Assembly (NCBI GenBank): GCA_024362935.1
Contig: JANCRA010000028.1
Location: 6,630,476-6,694,475, forward strand
Length of the DNA: 64,000 nt
Direction of reading: 5' to 3'
DNA from: Setophaga petechia
Taxonomy: Eukaryota; Chordata; Aves; Passeriformes; Parulidae
Position 1 is the stretch's first letter. Each line of letters begins with the position of its first letter. Both the position numbers and the translations under genes were made by a program. Below are positions 1 through 21,000 of this stretch, piece after piece. The notes beneath the pieces are model-generated. The model was given only the letters and a program-made list of their open reading frames with translations, had not been told where the DNA came from and did not search any database.

Positions 1-545
1 AGGAAGAGTGAATTAATAACTTCCTTCATTAAAGCTTACCTTCAAAGAAGTCAGCAACAGAACTCGTCATCACCATCCTCTTGCAGACATTTATTTTTAT
101 ATTCACAAGAGGATGAATGTAAGAGAAATTTATGGAGATGCTAAATCAAGGCTTTTGTTCCTAACTAGAAAGAAGTCGCTCTCAGCAGTTTAATTATTGT
201 CTTAGTGCAGGACTGACGTTTCAAACGCTGTGCTCTTTCACTAACTCCTTTAAAATCAAATTACATAAGAGATTAAGGTAACATGAGGCAATAGAGGTAA
301 TGCCACCTCCTGAAAAAACATCTTTTACATAATTTCACTCAGTTATCCCTATACCCATCCTGATCTGGTCACACCTGGTTCCCAGTGGCTGTGCTGAACA
401 AGGAGCCCAACCCCAGGCAGCAGCAGAGTTGGGAGTTATGAGTTCACCCCCTTTCCGAGGCTATTTCATCCCTGCTGAAACCAATCCCCTCTCAGAGACC
501 TACAGCCTCCACCTTCCAAAGGACAAGCACATCAGGACATCTCCA
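1..545. other. Intergenic sequence downstream of MDH2
   Basis: This AT-rich stretch lies beyond the MDH2 3' end. I see no coding exon, RNA gene or recognisable mobile element in it. Confidence 0.5.
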
Positions 546-572
546 CATGGTACACTGAAAAAATGAGGCTGT

Positions 573-578
573 TTTATT
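573..578 (-). terminator. MDH2: MDH2 polyadenylation signal
   Basis: The plus-strand TTTATT reads AATAAA on the minus strand, about 145 bases after the MDH2 stop codon. Cleavage is expected near 550-560. The interval 579-719 is therefore the 3' UTR. Confidence 0.7.
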
Positions 579-719
579 GATGATTAGACTGCACTGGCAA
601 CAAGCATCAAGCTAATACAGACAGACTTCAACCAAAGCATGAGCTTTGAATCAGAAGTCGATAAGTGACATGATGCCTTAATAAATTAAGGAAGTTAATT
701 CCTCTCCGTTGTCAAGTCT

Positions 720-9370
<8,651 letters not shown>

Positions 9371-9624
9371 GGCGGGCACGGCGAGCACGACGAGCGGCGG
9401 CGGCGGCTCCGGTGACTCCAACGACCTCCAGGACCCGCGCTGCGCCTGCGCAGCCCCGCCCACCGCTCTCGCGAGACTGCCGTCTGCCGCGGGAAGGGAG
9501 GGGGGAAGTCTCGCGAGATCCCGCCTGTGGTAACCTTGGAGACCGGCGGGCGTCGCTGCGTGCGGCCCGGCGGGGAGGGGGAGCGCGGTGTCGCGATAGG
9601 CGGCGACAGCCGGGCCGATGGGGC
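9371..9624. promoter_or_regulatory. Bidirectional CpG-island promoter of MDH2 and STYXL1
   Basis: The two start codons are 254 bp apart on opposite strands, in CpG-rich sequence extending from about 8.7 to 9.75 kb. There is no TATA box. Two perfect copies of the palindrome TCTCGCGAGA lie at 9467-9476 and 9509-9518, 42 bp apart. An NRF1-like site TGCGCCTGCGCA lies at 9441-9452, which suits a nuclear gene for a mitochondrial protein. Inference: divergent, housekeeping-type transcription. Confidence 0.85.
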
Positions 9625-12600
9625 ATGGCGGGGGTGATGTTCTGCGAGCCCCGACACCTCTACAACATCATCAACCAGTACCGGTGGAGATCGCGGCTGG
9701 CGGAGCCTAACTACCTGTGCCTGCTGGGTGAGGCCGCGGCACAGGCCTGTCCCTGTTCCTGTCCCTGCCTGTCCCTGTCCCTGCCTTGCCTTGTCCCTCC
9801 CTCTGCTTGCTGCTTCCCCTGCCTGTCCCTGCTGCTGCCGCTTCCTCTGCCTATCCCAGTCCCTCCTCCCACCTGTGCATGCCCCTCCCTGTCCCTACCT
9901 GTCTTTGCCCGGTCTGCTGCTTCCCCGCCTGCTTCTTCTGTCCCTGCCTGCCCCAGTTCCTGCTCTTGCCCCTTTCCCTGCTTGTCCCTGTCCCTGCCAG
10001 CAGCCAGGCACAGTGCTCAGCCCAGGCAGATGTCCTGAGCCATCAGGGCTTGTGAGGAAAAGCACTCACATCATTCTCACCATTCCTGGGGCCTGGTTCT
10101 AGGGTCCTCCCTCCCATCCCATTTCAGGTGCTGTGAGCTGGTGCTGTTTGGCTTTCCTCGTGCTCAGCTCTCCCTGCTCTCATCAGTCCCATGCACAAAC
10201 ACTCTCCCCTGCTGCTCCCACAGGTTTTAGAACTGGGCTGGATTTCTCACCCATTACACAAAGATTCCTGATAACCACATCCATTCTGCACAGTGCCAAT
10301 ACTCCTAGAGGGGTGCCTGATATTGCAATGTCACTAAATGTTTTGATGAGGGAGTTATGCAGTTTGGGAGTGGGGTTGGGGTCTTTGCAGTGCCCCTCTC
10401 CCCAGCTCTGGAGCAGCAGAGGCAGAGCTGCTGGGCAGGTCAGGGCAGAGCACAGGGCAGAGCACAGGACTGATGCTGGCAGTGCTGCAGGAGCACACTT
10501 GGGGCAGGATTAACACTGCTGGTGTTACACACAGACTCACATCAACCCTGGAGTTTGTTATACCCACACCAGGAGTCCTCAGTTTCTAAAAAAAAACAAA
10601 TCACTGAATCATCAAGGTAGGAAAAGACCTTTGAGTTCATCCAACAGGTGACCCTGCAACACTACAACCACCCCTAAACCATATCCCCAAGTGCCACATT
10701 TCCAAACCTCTTTCTCTGAGTACTGCCTGAATTCCCACTGACAAAATACAAAGAGGATTCCACCTTTAACACCTTTAAAATCCAATTGCTCTGTCTTGGT
10801 TGTTTTTTTTTTTTCAGATGCCCGTTCTCAGTATGAATTCGATGACAACCACATTGTTACAGCCCAAAGGATTGTACTGGTGAGGGGATTGCTGTTTGTG
10901 TGAACCACCCTTGGATTTAGCAATTAGCAGGAAGCCAGAACTGGTTTGAAACCCACGGGGAAATGTCCCAGCCCCTGCTCGGCCGTGCCCCGCGGCTGCC
11001 ACTGGGGGGATGTATTCTGTCACAAAGCAGAGGTGGCTCCAGCAGCCCCAAGGATTGGCACACAGCAGCTAAAAATCAGGGAAAACATTGCACAAGAGCT
11101 CACAAGGCCAGCGCTGGCATCTGCACCGCTGCTGCCGGTGGAGCAATCAGCGGGATTTGCATCATCCCTGACTCCCAAGCGGGGCTGTCAGCGCCGGGTC
11201 CACCCACACGTGCAAACGCCACAAACCCAAGTCAGAGTTGTAGCTTGCAGGGTGTCAGGAGTGTTGATGCCACCAGAGGAGAGTGGAGCCGTGCCCCTGA
11301 TGGAATTGCTCTGTGATTTTGGCAGAATCCTGCAGGGCAGTATGTGATCCCCAATCCCAAGGAGCTGGGCTATGTCAGATTCTGTGTGGTGTATGACCAC
11401 GACACTGGATTTTTGACTGACACTCAGGAGGAGGAGGAGGAGAAGGAGGAGGAAGAGGAGGAGGAAGAAACAGGTATGTGTGACCCGTGTCAGTCCAGTC
11501 CTCACTGCTGGATAGAGATCCTTCCCATTCCTCATTTAATGTTATGAGGAATAATAATGTTATGAGGTGGATTCCTTGGGAGAAGGAGGACGAGGAGCAG
11601 CCATCTCACATAATCTACTTCACTGAGGGGGCTGTTTAAAACATTTGTGAAGAATTTAATTAAGACATTTCCTTTTTTTTCCCTGTTTGCCTAAAGCAGT
11701 TATGAGCTTGTTGGAAGAGATGTAAATGTTCCCAGTTTTACATGAAAAACTGTGCCCTGCCTCTGTTTTTTCACTGCATTGTGTATGTTCTCAGGCTTCA
11801 AAAATCCAGGTTTTATTTCAAAGCATCCTGGCAGCCCTTTTTTCCCATCTGTGGATGATCCTCTGAAGCTCCTTGTTGCATGTGAGAAATGGGTTCTTTA
11901 TTTTTTTTTGCCACATTTCCCTGAGATTTGGCTTGTCCAACAATTGCCTTTCAGGGAGCAGCGCTTCTTCAGAGATTGAAATCAGCAGCTCAGATTCCGT
12001 GTGTTCCCAGAGTGAGTATTTCCTTCTTTGAGGGTCACAAAAGGCTTTCATTTCATGATATTTTAAAAGATTTACCTTTAATGGGGGTGGTGATTTGATG
12101 GGGTTCACCAAGAAACGTGAAGTGCTGGAAACTTTTCCATGGCATTGTTCAGTTTTCCTTGAACCATGGAAATGTTTGGCTTTCACACATCCTTTGGCAC
12201 ATCCTTCTGTGAGCAGAACCACTTCTGTTTGTTTGAGCTTTACAAAGGCTACAGAGTTTTAGCAAAGATTTACATCACTTTTTAAAGAAAAAAAAAAACA
12301 GTGGAGGTGTAAGGGGAATGAATAAAACAAGCAGGTTCCTAGATGCTCAGTGGTGAGGCAGTAGAGGGAAGGTGTGAAGAATCAGAATTTCTATTGTGCT
12401 GATCTATTTCTAAAGCAGACATAGCTAGAGGGAAGCACGATGGATTCCTTGGGAGGAGGAGAAGCCACCTCACATAATCTACTTCACTGAGGGGGGTGTT
12501 TAAAACACTTGTGAAGAGTTTAATTAAGACATTTCCTTTCTTTCCCTGTTTGCCTAAAGCAGGCTAAAGAAAAGGACCTCCATAAAACTAAAATTATCAA

Positions 12601-15600
12601 ATTTAAATTAATAAAACTTCTCTATTATGAAAACTTATTACAAACATTTCCCAAAGAAAAACGGGGAGAGGAAAAGCAATCTGGTCCTAGAAAAGAAACC
12701 AGGAGAGGAACAAAAGATCAGGATGAGAGGGGAAAAGCAGCACCCCCTAGAGCATTAGATGGAATGAAAAGGGATTTGCTGTGGATCCAGGGAGGCAGAT
12801 GGAGACACTGAACCTGCTCAGGCCAGCAGCTCTTTGGTCCCTTTAGGTGCTGAGGAGGGAGATGCCATCTTCCATGCCAGGAACTTGGAGCATTTCACCC
12901 GGCACCCCGTGCTCCTCCTGAAGGGAGGCTACAGGCGCTTCTCAGCTTGTTACCATTTCCTGAAGAGCCACAAGACACTGTGGATGCCCCAGGTGAGATC
13001 AGACTAATTTCCAAGCAGATGACATTAATATTCATTAATGTCATTAATATTCATGGTGATGGCTGGTGAATTCAGGTTAGGTGATGTTGCAAACCTGGTA
13101 TCACACTTATTTCAGACACAGGAATTGAATGTAAGTTGAGTTGCTGTGCTTGCTCTGAGTCTCACCACTGATTCTTTTACAGCCACACTTCTTCCTCTTC
13201 TATTGCCTGAAAGGAAGTTCATGGAAACAAGCTGGGAATGTTCCCCTGATAACCCCAGAACTGGCCCATGGAGAGTACAGATAACTGAACAAACAGTAGC
13301 AAGTGATGACAGGAAGCAGGCTGCTCCCTCACACGTGGTTATCTGGCATAGTACTCAGCAAATGTTTTCAAACAGAAGTACAATTCCTACCAAGCACTGG
13401 GATCCATGTCTTTTCATCAGGAAGGGTCACAACTGCCTTGTTTCAATAGGCCCAGGAAGAAAACAGCCATCCACTCAAACACTGAGTCCTGATTGTTTGG
13501 TTTCACCTTTAAACATCAATCTATTGAGCTTATGAGAAAAAATTACCCTTCATTGCACATTTAGGACAGGTTAAGAAGGTGCTGGACAGCAGAGCATTTC
13601 ATTCCAAGGTGTGTTTTGTTCCCATTGTTCCCTCCTGGTTCCCAGGAAACAGCCCATGACACGGTGCTAACCTGGGGATGCCACAGCACAGGAGAGAAAA
13701 TAATTCACTTTGTGCTGCCCTCTTAAGGGCAATTCACTGCTGAGCTTCCTGCTCACACTCAGCTGGACACAGGCACCTCCTTAAAATGAGAATTGAAGCT
13801 TTAAATTGTTAGACTGCTCCTCTGTGCTCTGGAGCAGCACCCAAGGCACATCCCCTGCTGGCTGTCTGGGTGTTTTCCTCCTCAGCCTCCAGGCTGCCAC
13901 ACGGATGCAGCTGTGGCTTTGTGCTGTGCCACTCCAGGGCACCTGCAGCTCTGCAGGTGGCAGATGGTTTCATTTAGCCTTGTAAACAGTAACCAGGGAG
14001 AGCATCAAAGGAATCTGTCCTGCTGCAGCCCCTCCAGACAATGAAAAGAATGTATTCCACCTCCTGTTTGGTTGGGATTTGCTTCAAGTAATGCCACAAC
14101 AATAGTGAGGCTGTTAATTATTCTCAGTAAAACTAGAAAAAACTTCAAAATACAGCAAATCCAGGTGATTGAATGAATCATTACACTAAAATATGTCATG
14201 GGCTGCTGATTAAGTGCCTGTTCAACTCTTCACATGACTTCTGTTTAAGAGCTTATCCAGCAAAGACACACTCTAACCTGAGCCTGTGGTTTCTTTCTGG
14301 CAGGAACTAGACACCTTCCAGCCATACCCTGTAGAAATACTGCCTGCAAAGCTATATATGGGCAATTTCAAACAGGCCAGTGACAAACAAATTCAGAAAG
14401 ATCTGAGGATCAAAGCGCTGGTCAACGTCTCAGAACAGCCTGTGACTCTGTAAGTTAAACAGTTCAAGGCTCACCCTCACCAGTGTCTGTGATGTGAAAA
14501 AATGAGGTGACACAGAGTTTATTGGCAGAGGAGTCAGTGTCTGTGGCTTTCCAAGGAAACCTCTGCAGATTCCACTGTAATTTCATCCTCAGTTTTCTAA
14601 TTTCTGCTCTAGAATTAGCACAACAGCAACACAGTCCTGCAGCCCTTGACCATGCCATGGGTGAATTGGGTAAGAGGAGGACTGGGAAGCCCTTGGTATT
14701 TCAAATCTATCACATACCACCACTCTTCAGGAAAAACCTGTATCTCTAAATATCTTTCAGAGCAAAATCTTACCAATGCATCTGTGTAAAAGCTAAGTCA
14801 GCAATATGTCACATTTTTGGTCTTCCTTCCTTACCTGCTCTGTCCATTAGCACACAGCCTTGCTGGAAATGCAATTTCTCACAGTGAAAAACCCAGTGGC
14901 ATTTCTCAAGGTGGTGACCCAAAAAAAGTAACAAAACCAGTTACCCACCCCAGGACATGTGCAGCAGACATTTCTCATACCTTTGGCTCCAGAGGAATGT
15001 CTCTGCACTGTGGGTAACATTCCCATGCCCTCTGCATGATGTGCTTCCACATTTTGGAAATTCCTCACCAATTTTTTGCCCCTCTGAGTCTGTGGAAGGA
15101 GGAGATGCTGCCATAGAAAACCACATGAAGGGAACTGGGGGGCCCCACAAAAGAGCCACCACACACTCTGTGAAAGCACATCTGCTTTCAGTTCATCTGC
15201 TTTCACTTATCTCTCTGTAGGTTATCTATCTGTAGGTTAAGGCATCAATACTGATACCATTGAAATGGAAAATCAGTGATTAAACTGGTTCTGTGTTACA
15301 AACATCTCTGTGCCTCACCACAATAAATCCCTTATCATGTTAATGATGCTGATGATAAAAAACTCACAAATGTGACAGCCAACAAAATGATCACCTTGCC
15401 TCCAACAAGCACATCTTGTCAGGGCTGCTCCTGTGCTCCATGGGGTCTGTGTGCTCTTTTTCCAGGTTTGCAGAAGAAGGTGAATCCCTCCATGTACCTG
15501 TTCCTGATTCACTCGAAGCAGATCTTTTTTCTTCCTTCCCCACCATTTCTCATTTCATAGGTGAGTGGATCCTGATGTGGAATTGCTGAGCCCTTGCTCA

Positions 15601-18600
15601 GTGTAGGATATTAGATGGGAGTGACAGGAAGCCCAGGCAGGAGGGTAAGCACACCCACACCTGATGGATGCCAGAGCTGCCTCACTAACCAGCCTGATGG
15701 ACAGAGAGGAGATGTTACAGAGCATCTGACTCTGGTGTCCCTGCTCACCCTAATGATACCTCACTCTGATAACAGGGAGCTTTCCACCCAGATCTTTGCA
15801 GCTGGGAATCTACCAGGGCTTCAGAGGATTCCTTCTTACTCCTCTGACTCTCACCAGCCCAAATCTTCAGCCACCAGAGCTTTATTTGAAGCAGAGTGTG
15901 ACACACATTAGAGAGCTCAGCATGAGGCATTGATAATCTTTGTGATTTGCAGTGCAGACCCACTGTAGGGCCCAGGAGGACTTTCATGTTGGACAGCATG
16001 AACCTGCCTTCAGCTGGTTACATCAGATAGAACAAGAAAAAACACTCTGCAGCTCAGTGCCTGCAGCTCAGGCTCCTGCAGCTCCATCCTGATGCTGTCC
16101 AACCATGTTGTTATCTTTTATTGTGCTTATCAAATAACATCTGCCACAGACCAAGGCCCTGCTGAGCTGTGCTGGACAGAGCCAGAAGCAAAAGACCACC
16201 CTGATCCCATGGAGCTTAATCCAAGTACAATATCAGACATGACAACTGCACACAAAGAAACAACATTTGTTGTTGGGTATAATTTTGTAGTCCTAAACTG
16301 AATTTCATTATTTGGTGCACCTGAATGTTGACTTTCACTTATTTGCCTTTCATTGTGCCTCATGCTTTTCCCCAGTAGTATTTCAGACATTTCCTCCTGA
16401 CATTACACATAATTTGTGGCTGTTTCCAAACCAGACTACAAGAGCCTATTAGCTGCACTTGTGGAAGTGTTCCACTGTTTACCTGATAGTGGAACTGTTT
16501 GTTTGGCAGTGGAGAGCAGATTACTCAAACCAGAACACGAGACTAAAGCTCTCCACATACTCCAAGAGGAGTGTGCATGTCCTCATGCCAGGTGTATGTT
16601 GGAGTGAGGCCAGTTCTACCCAGATCTTAGGCTAGAACTAGTGTCTCACAATAGAAATTAGTTTTAAAATGCTGATTTAGTGCTTGGGGAAAAAAACAAC
16701 CAAACAAAACATCTTGACAGCACTCAAAGAAAAGGTTTTGTTCTATGAATTCTGGAGTTCAGTTGCTAATATTTTAAAAACATTATTCTGTCTAGAGAGG
16801 GAGGGAAAGAATTAAAAAGTTATTAATTAAATATGCAACCTTCCAGGCAAAATAAAATTTCAGTACCTTTAGACCTGTCTGGGGAGAGTCTGTGATGCTG
16901 ACCACAGCTGGTAGGTCATGAAAGACCACATCTCCTCAGATCCCTGATGTGAGGGTGACACTGATGTGTAATGAAGCATTGGCTGGTCATTGTCATTGGT
17001 GCTGCTCTTCAAGGCCACGTTTCAGCTGTGAATTTTTAAGAAAGGCAAATGCTTACAGAAATGGGAGCTGGCAGTGCCCATCTGCTGCTGTCAGGGCTCC
17101 TGAGGGCTCCTGTCTCTCAGGCTGCAGCTCCCCTGTCAGCTGTCACCAAATTAGTGCCACGGGGGGCTCCATTTCCCAGCTCAGTAATTTGTGACTGGCA
17201 TTTCTTGGCTCAGATGCTCAGCTGGATGTGGGAGCAGTGCTGGTGTTCTCCAGCCTGGGGATCAGCCGGAGCAGCACGGCCATCATGGCCTATCTGATGC
17301 ACTCCTGCCGCTTCTCCCTGCAGGTATGTCCCTGTCACAGTGCCACAGCACTGCCCTGCTCCCTGCAGGTGTGTCCCTGTCACCCTGTCACAGTGCCACA
17401 GCACTGCCCTGCTCCCTGTCACAGTGCCACAGCACTGCCCTGCTCCCTGCAGGTGTGTCCCTGTCACAGTGCCACAGCACTGCCCTGCTCCCTGCAGGTA
17501 TGTCCCTGTCACAGTGCCACAGCACTGCCCTGCTCCCTGTCACAGTGCCACAGCACTGCCACAGCACTGCCCTGCTCCCTGTCACAGTGCCACAGCACTG
17601 CCCTGCTCCCTGCAGGTGTGTCCCTGTCACAGTGCCACAGCACTGCCCTGCTCCCTGCAGGGGTGTCCCTGTCACAGTGCCACAGCACTGCCCTGCTCCC
17701 TGCAGGTGTGTCCCTGTCACAGTGCCACAGCACTGCCCTGCTCCCTGTCACAGTGCCACAGCACTGCCTCTGCACTGCCCTGCTCCCTGTCACAGTGCCA
17801 CAGCACTGCCCTGCTCCCTGTCACAGTGCTACAGCACTGCCCTGCTCCCTGCAGGGGTGTCCCTGTCACCCTGTCACAGTGCCACAGCACTGCCCTGCTC
17901 CCTGCAGGGGTGTCCCTGTCACCCTGTCACAGTGCCACAGCACTGCCCTGCTCCCTGCAGGGGTGTCCCTGTCACCCTGTCACAGTGCCACAGCACTGCC
18001 TCTGCACTGCCCTGCTCCCTGCAGGTGTGTCCCTGTCACCCTGTCACAGTGCCACAGCACTGCCCTGCTCCCTGCAGTTGTGTCCCTGTCACAGTGCCAC
18101 AGCACTGCCCTGCTCCCTGCAGGGGTGTCCCTGTCACCCTGTCACAGTGCCACAGCACTGCCTCTGCACTGCCCTTCTCCTCCTGAAACCCCATCTCTGT
18201 ACTAATAATATTCTCTGTGATTTCATGCACAATATCCACCTGATGATGGAACTGATTTGAGATTTGAGATTGCATCTTCTTTAGATCATTAAGGAGGTGG
18301 ATTAGGTGTGGGTTTGGATCTGTGAGTCCTCAGTCTAGAACTTGTGATATTTTTGTTTCCCCTACTTATTAACTAAAGGGCTAGAAAATCAAAGCTGTGG
18401 ATACAGAATATGGTATTTGTCTCCTGGATTTGAGGGAAAGAGTGGAAGCTACTGCAGTTAATCCTATCTCTTAATTCCATGGTGTTAGAGAAGTTCAGAA
18501 CACAATGTTTGCAGAGCTCTCATTCGCCATTGACTTCAGCACTGAGTCCTTCCAAAATCCTTTTTTATTCCTCCAGAAGCAATCCCCTCCCACAGACACC

Positions 18601-20383
18601 CCTGTATAGAAACCTGCAATGGGATAACACCTGCCCAGAGGGGATGTGCAGGTCAGATGGCCAGTACAGGCTGTTCCATAGCTCAGAATAAGGAAGGAAA
18701 TTAATGAAGGATGGTTGGGGATGGCCTGGCTGTGCAAGAGCCTGGTGGCCTCTCCCCTGGTGCCAGGCCTTTCTCCCTTTGCAGCATCTCCTGGTGCCTC
18801 CTGACAGGGAGCAGAGTTCCCATGGCAACTGACCAACCTCTCCTTAAAAACCTCCCCCTTGTTTGGAAAGTTCAGGAGTTTGAAGGGATTGATCCAAACT
18901 TCACTGAAGCTGGGTCTGTATCTGATAAGGCGATTGATTTTGTGCAAACATGTCCAATGTAAGAGGAAAGCTCTTTCCATGGCTGTGTGCCAGTGGGTAA
19001 TTAGAGGCTGAGGGTGCCAGCAGGGCTCAGACAGGGTTCAGCCCCTGCACTATCAGGGATGTGATTGCTCCTGCAGGCTGATAACAGCCACTCACTCACT
19101 GAATCACAGAATGTGCTTCCAATGGCAGTGCAAAAGTCAAAGCCTGAGCCTTGCCATTCCCCTCAGTTGGCATCAACAGGTTGGCCTCAGCATTTTACTA
19201 AATGCCAAAATAAAAAAAAAAAAAGAAAAGAAAATAAGAAAATATTGACAGGGCAGTGTTTGCCCACTGTTGGCTGGGCAAAGCTTTCCTGAGGGATTAC
19301 CCTGGCAGCCAAGTTTGTTTCTTGCAGACAAAAGCAGTGCGACAGATTTCTGTGTGAACCTCCAGCCAATCCAGGCAAAGATCTTTGAAAGCTTCCAAAA
19401 AGGCAAAAACAAGGCAGGGTTGGGATATGAGAAATATGAGTAGATCCATTGAGTCCAGGGGAACCAGAGACGCCCACACTGTGAACCCAGGGGAGTAAAT
19501 ATTGGAATATCAGCCTCAGAGCCTGCAGAATCAGCAAGCAAACCAATGCAGCACTATCTGCTGACCTTTGGTCTCATTTCCCTTAAGCAACTCTCCAAGT
19601 GCAGGGGTCAAGCTCTTTTACGAGCAGGAAGATGAGCACTGACAGGAAAACCCAGGGATGGAGCTGGAGTAATGCTGGAGGATCTGCCCTGTGTGTGTCA
19701 GAGTTTCTAGGTGATTACTTGGAGCTAACAAATAATTAAGATGGCTGTAATTAATACAGTGGGATAACTGCGAGGTCACAACTGCTCTGCCACATCAGGT
19801 CACACCAATCCAAAAATGTGATAACCTCCATTGCTTTATAACCTCTATGGCTGATACTTCACTGCTTTGCTCATCATCTGTGGAAGGAGCAGCATTTTAG
19901 GGTGGAAAATTCAGGATTTCATCACTCCAGCAGAGTAGAATAACACTCAGTAGTGAAAACAGCCTGAGCTGTCCTCATATCCAGGAGAGCAGAGCATGAA
20001 AGGGGACAGGTTTCTCCCAGGGTCACATCTGGATCCAGCTTGTCCCCACTTTGGTACCAAAGATTTCACTCAGGGTCACATCTGGATCCAGCCTGTCCCC
20101 ACTCTGGCACCAAATTCCTCTCTGCAGGTTCTTGCTGTCCAGCACAGGCAGCAAAGACTGTGTTGACTGAAGTGTAGCTGCTTTGTGAAAATGCCCGAGA
20201 GTCACTTTCTGTTCAACTCCTAACACTTCTGTACTTTCCTTCTGTTTGCAGAGAGCTTGGAAATACCTTCTGAAATGCAAAATGAACATGAGACCAAACC
20301 GGGGCTTTGTGGAGCAGCTCTCAGCCTGGGAGACCCAAATCTATGGGTACCCAGTCACAGACGTGTCTGAGCCAAATTACTGA
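9625..20383 (+). CDS. STYXL1: STYXL1 (MK-STYX) pseudophosphatase (9 exons, 332 aa)
   Basis: STYXL1 has a rhodanese/CDC25-like N-terminal domain and a catalytically dead dual-specificity-phosphatase domain; the family is linked to stress-granule and apoptosis signalling. Exons: 9625-9727, 10818-10879, 11326-11473, 11955-12011, 12847-12992, 14304-14449, 15466-15560, 17214-17323, 20252-20383 (999 nt including stop, phases consistent). The signature loop reads FSSLGISRS at 264-272: F264 and S265 replace the HC of an active HCxxGxxRS motif, as in human FSTQGISRS. An acidic tract (E90-E103, one K) and a serine-rich stretch from exon 4 lie between the two halves; human has an Asp/Ser-rich tract there. 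The ATG at 9625 was chosen because [15 protein letters not shown] aligns with the human N-terminus; the ATG at 9618 is out of frame. Confidence 0.93.
9745..10010. repeat. Pyrimidine-rich simple repeat in STYXL1 intron 1
   Basis: Many tandem variants of CCTGTCCCTG and CCTGCCTGTCCC give one strand almost free of purines. Overlapping open frames here are repeat artefacts. Confidence 0.8.
10598..10740 (-). mobile_element. CR1 LINE 3'-end fragment, reverse orientation
   Basis: The plus strand reads like the reverse complement of a CR1 3' end: AATCATCAAGGTAGGAAAAG followed by GACCTTTGAG, then a motif resembling CTAAACCATRTCCC and AAGTGCCACAT. These are characteristic of bird CR1 elements. It lies in STYXL1 intron 1 just upstream of exon 2. 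Family recognised from memory, not by search. Confidence 0.7.
11569..11699. repeat. Direct duplication, copy A, STYXL1 intron 3
   Basis: This block (GGATTCCTTGGGAG... to ...GTTTGCCTAAAGCAG) recurs at 12442-12562 with high identity, including TCACATAATCTACTTCACTG and TTTAATTAAGACATTTCC. The two copies flank exon 4. Confidence 0.85.
12442..12562. repeat. Direct duplication, copy B, STYXL1 intron 4
   Basis: Second copy of the block at 11569-11699, same orientation, about 10 bp shorter. Its first end lies about 870 bp from that of copy A. The 57-nt exon 4 sits between them. Confidence 0.85.
17324..18172. repeat. Minisatellite starting at a STYXL1 splice donor (intron 8)
   Basis: The array begins exactly at the exon 8 donor. 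Units contain CCTGTCAC, AGTGCCACAGCACTGCCCTG and CTCCCTGCAG|G. Unit lengths are mainly 31, 45 and 53 bp. About 12 copies of CCTGCAGG or a close variant are present, and at least five read CAG|GTRTGT like the authentic donor. All three forward frames are open for about 900 bp because no unit contains a stop; this is not evidence of coding. Confidence 0.95.
20020..20112. repeat. Two-copy tandem repeat in STYXL1 intron 8
   Basis: CAGGGTCACATCTGGATCCA followed by GCYTGTCCCCACT occurs twice, about 54 bp apart, shortly before the last exon. Confidence 0.75.
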
Positions 20384-20994
20384 CAGAGAACACCCGTGGG
20401 CAAAGCCACTTCCCTTCCCCTCTCTGGGGAGAAAGTTACTTGAAAGCTGTGTGAAAAAAGACCCAAATGCAATGGAAAAGCTTTTCCTCTAGCTCCATGT
20501 TCATTTTGGGTCAAGATCTGGAGCTTCCTGGGGAACTCAGCTGTGCTGGAGGAGGTGGAAGTTTGGGGAATGCAAGTCCTGCAGGATGTGGCCCATTAGA
20601 CACAGCTCGACTCTTTTGTAACAAAGGGGATTATAAACACAGCTGTGGGGCAGTCAGTAGGGTTATCTCTGTAAGGGTTTGTTAGCCATGGTCTGGAATA
20701 GGAAATTTAGAGTCTGACAGTGCCCAATTCCAGTTTGGAGAGATGACAACAGAATTTTCCTGTTTCAGAATCCCTGTGAGTGCCTTCTCAGCCACCTCAG
20801 CCTCCCACAGCCTTGCTGGCTGGATTATTGACAATCCACACTTCCCATTTGCTGCCTTCTAATCCTGCAACCAAACCCCTGGGCAGAGGTGGTGATTTTA
20901 AACCCTCAGTGCTGTCACATGCAACCTCAACCAGTGCCTAAATCAGTCTGTCCTTTCTCATGGAGCACTCCGAACTCTGTTCTTTGAATCACAA

Positions 20995-21000
20995 AATAAA
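20995..21000 (+). terminator. STYXL1: STYXL1 polyadenylation signal
   Basis: AATAAA about 610 bases after the STYXL1 stop. The 3' UTR is therefore about 20384-21020. Confidence 0.7.

Noticed and set aside
17214..17323. Active protein tyrosine phosphatase
   Set aside because: The catalytic His-Cys pair is replaced by Phe-Ser, as in human STYXL1, so the protein is a pseudophosphatase.
17191..18260. Three overlapping open frames of more than 300 codons on the plus strand
   Set aside because: They arise because the minisatellite unit contains no stop in any frame; only the first 110 nt (exon 8) match STYXL1.
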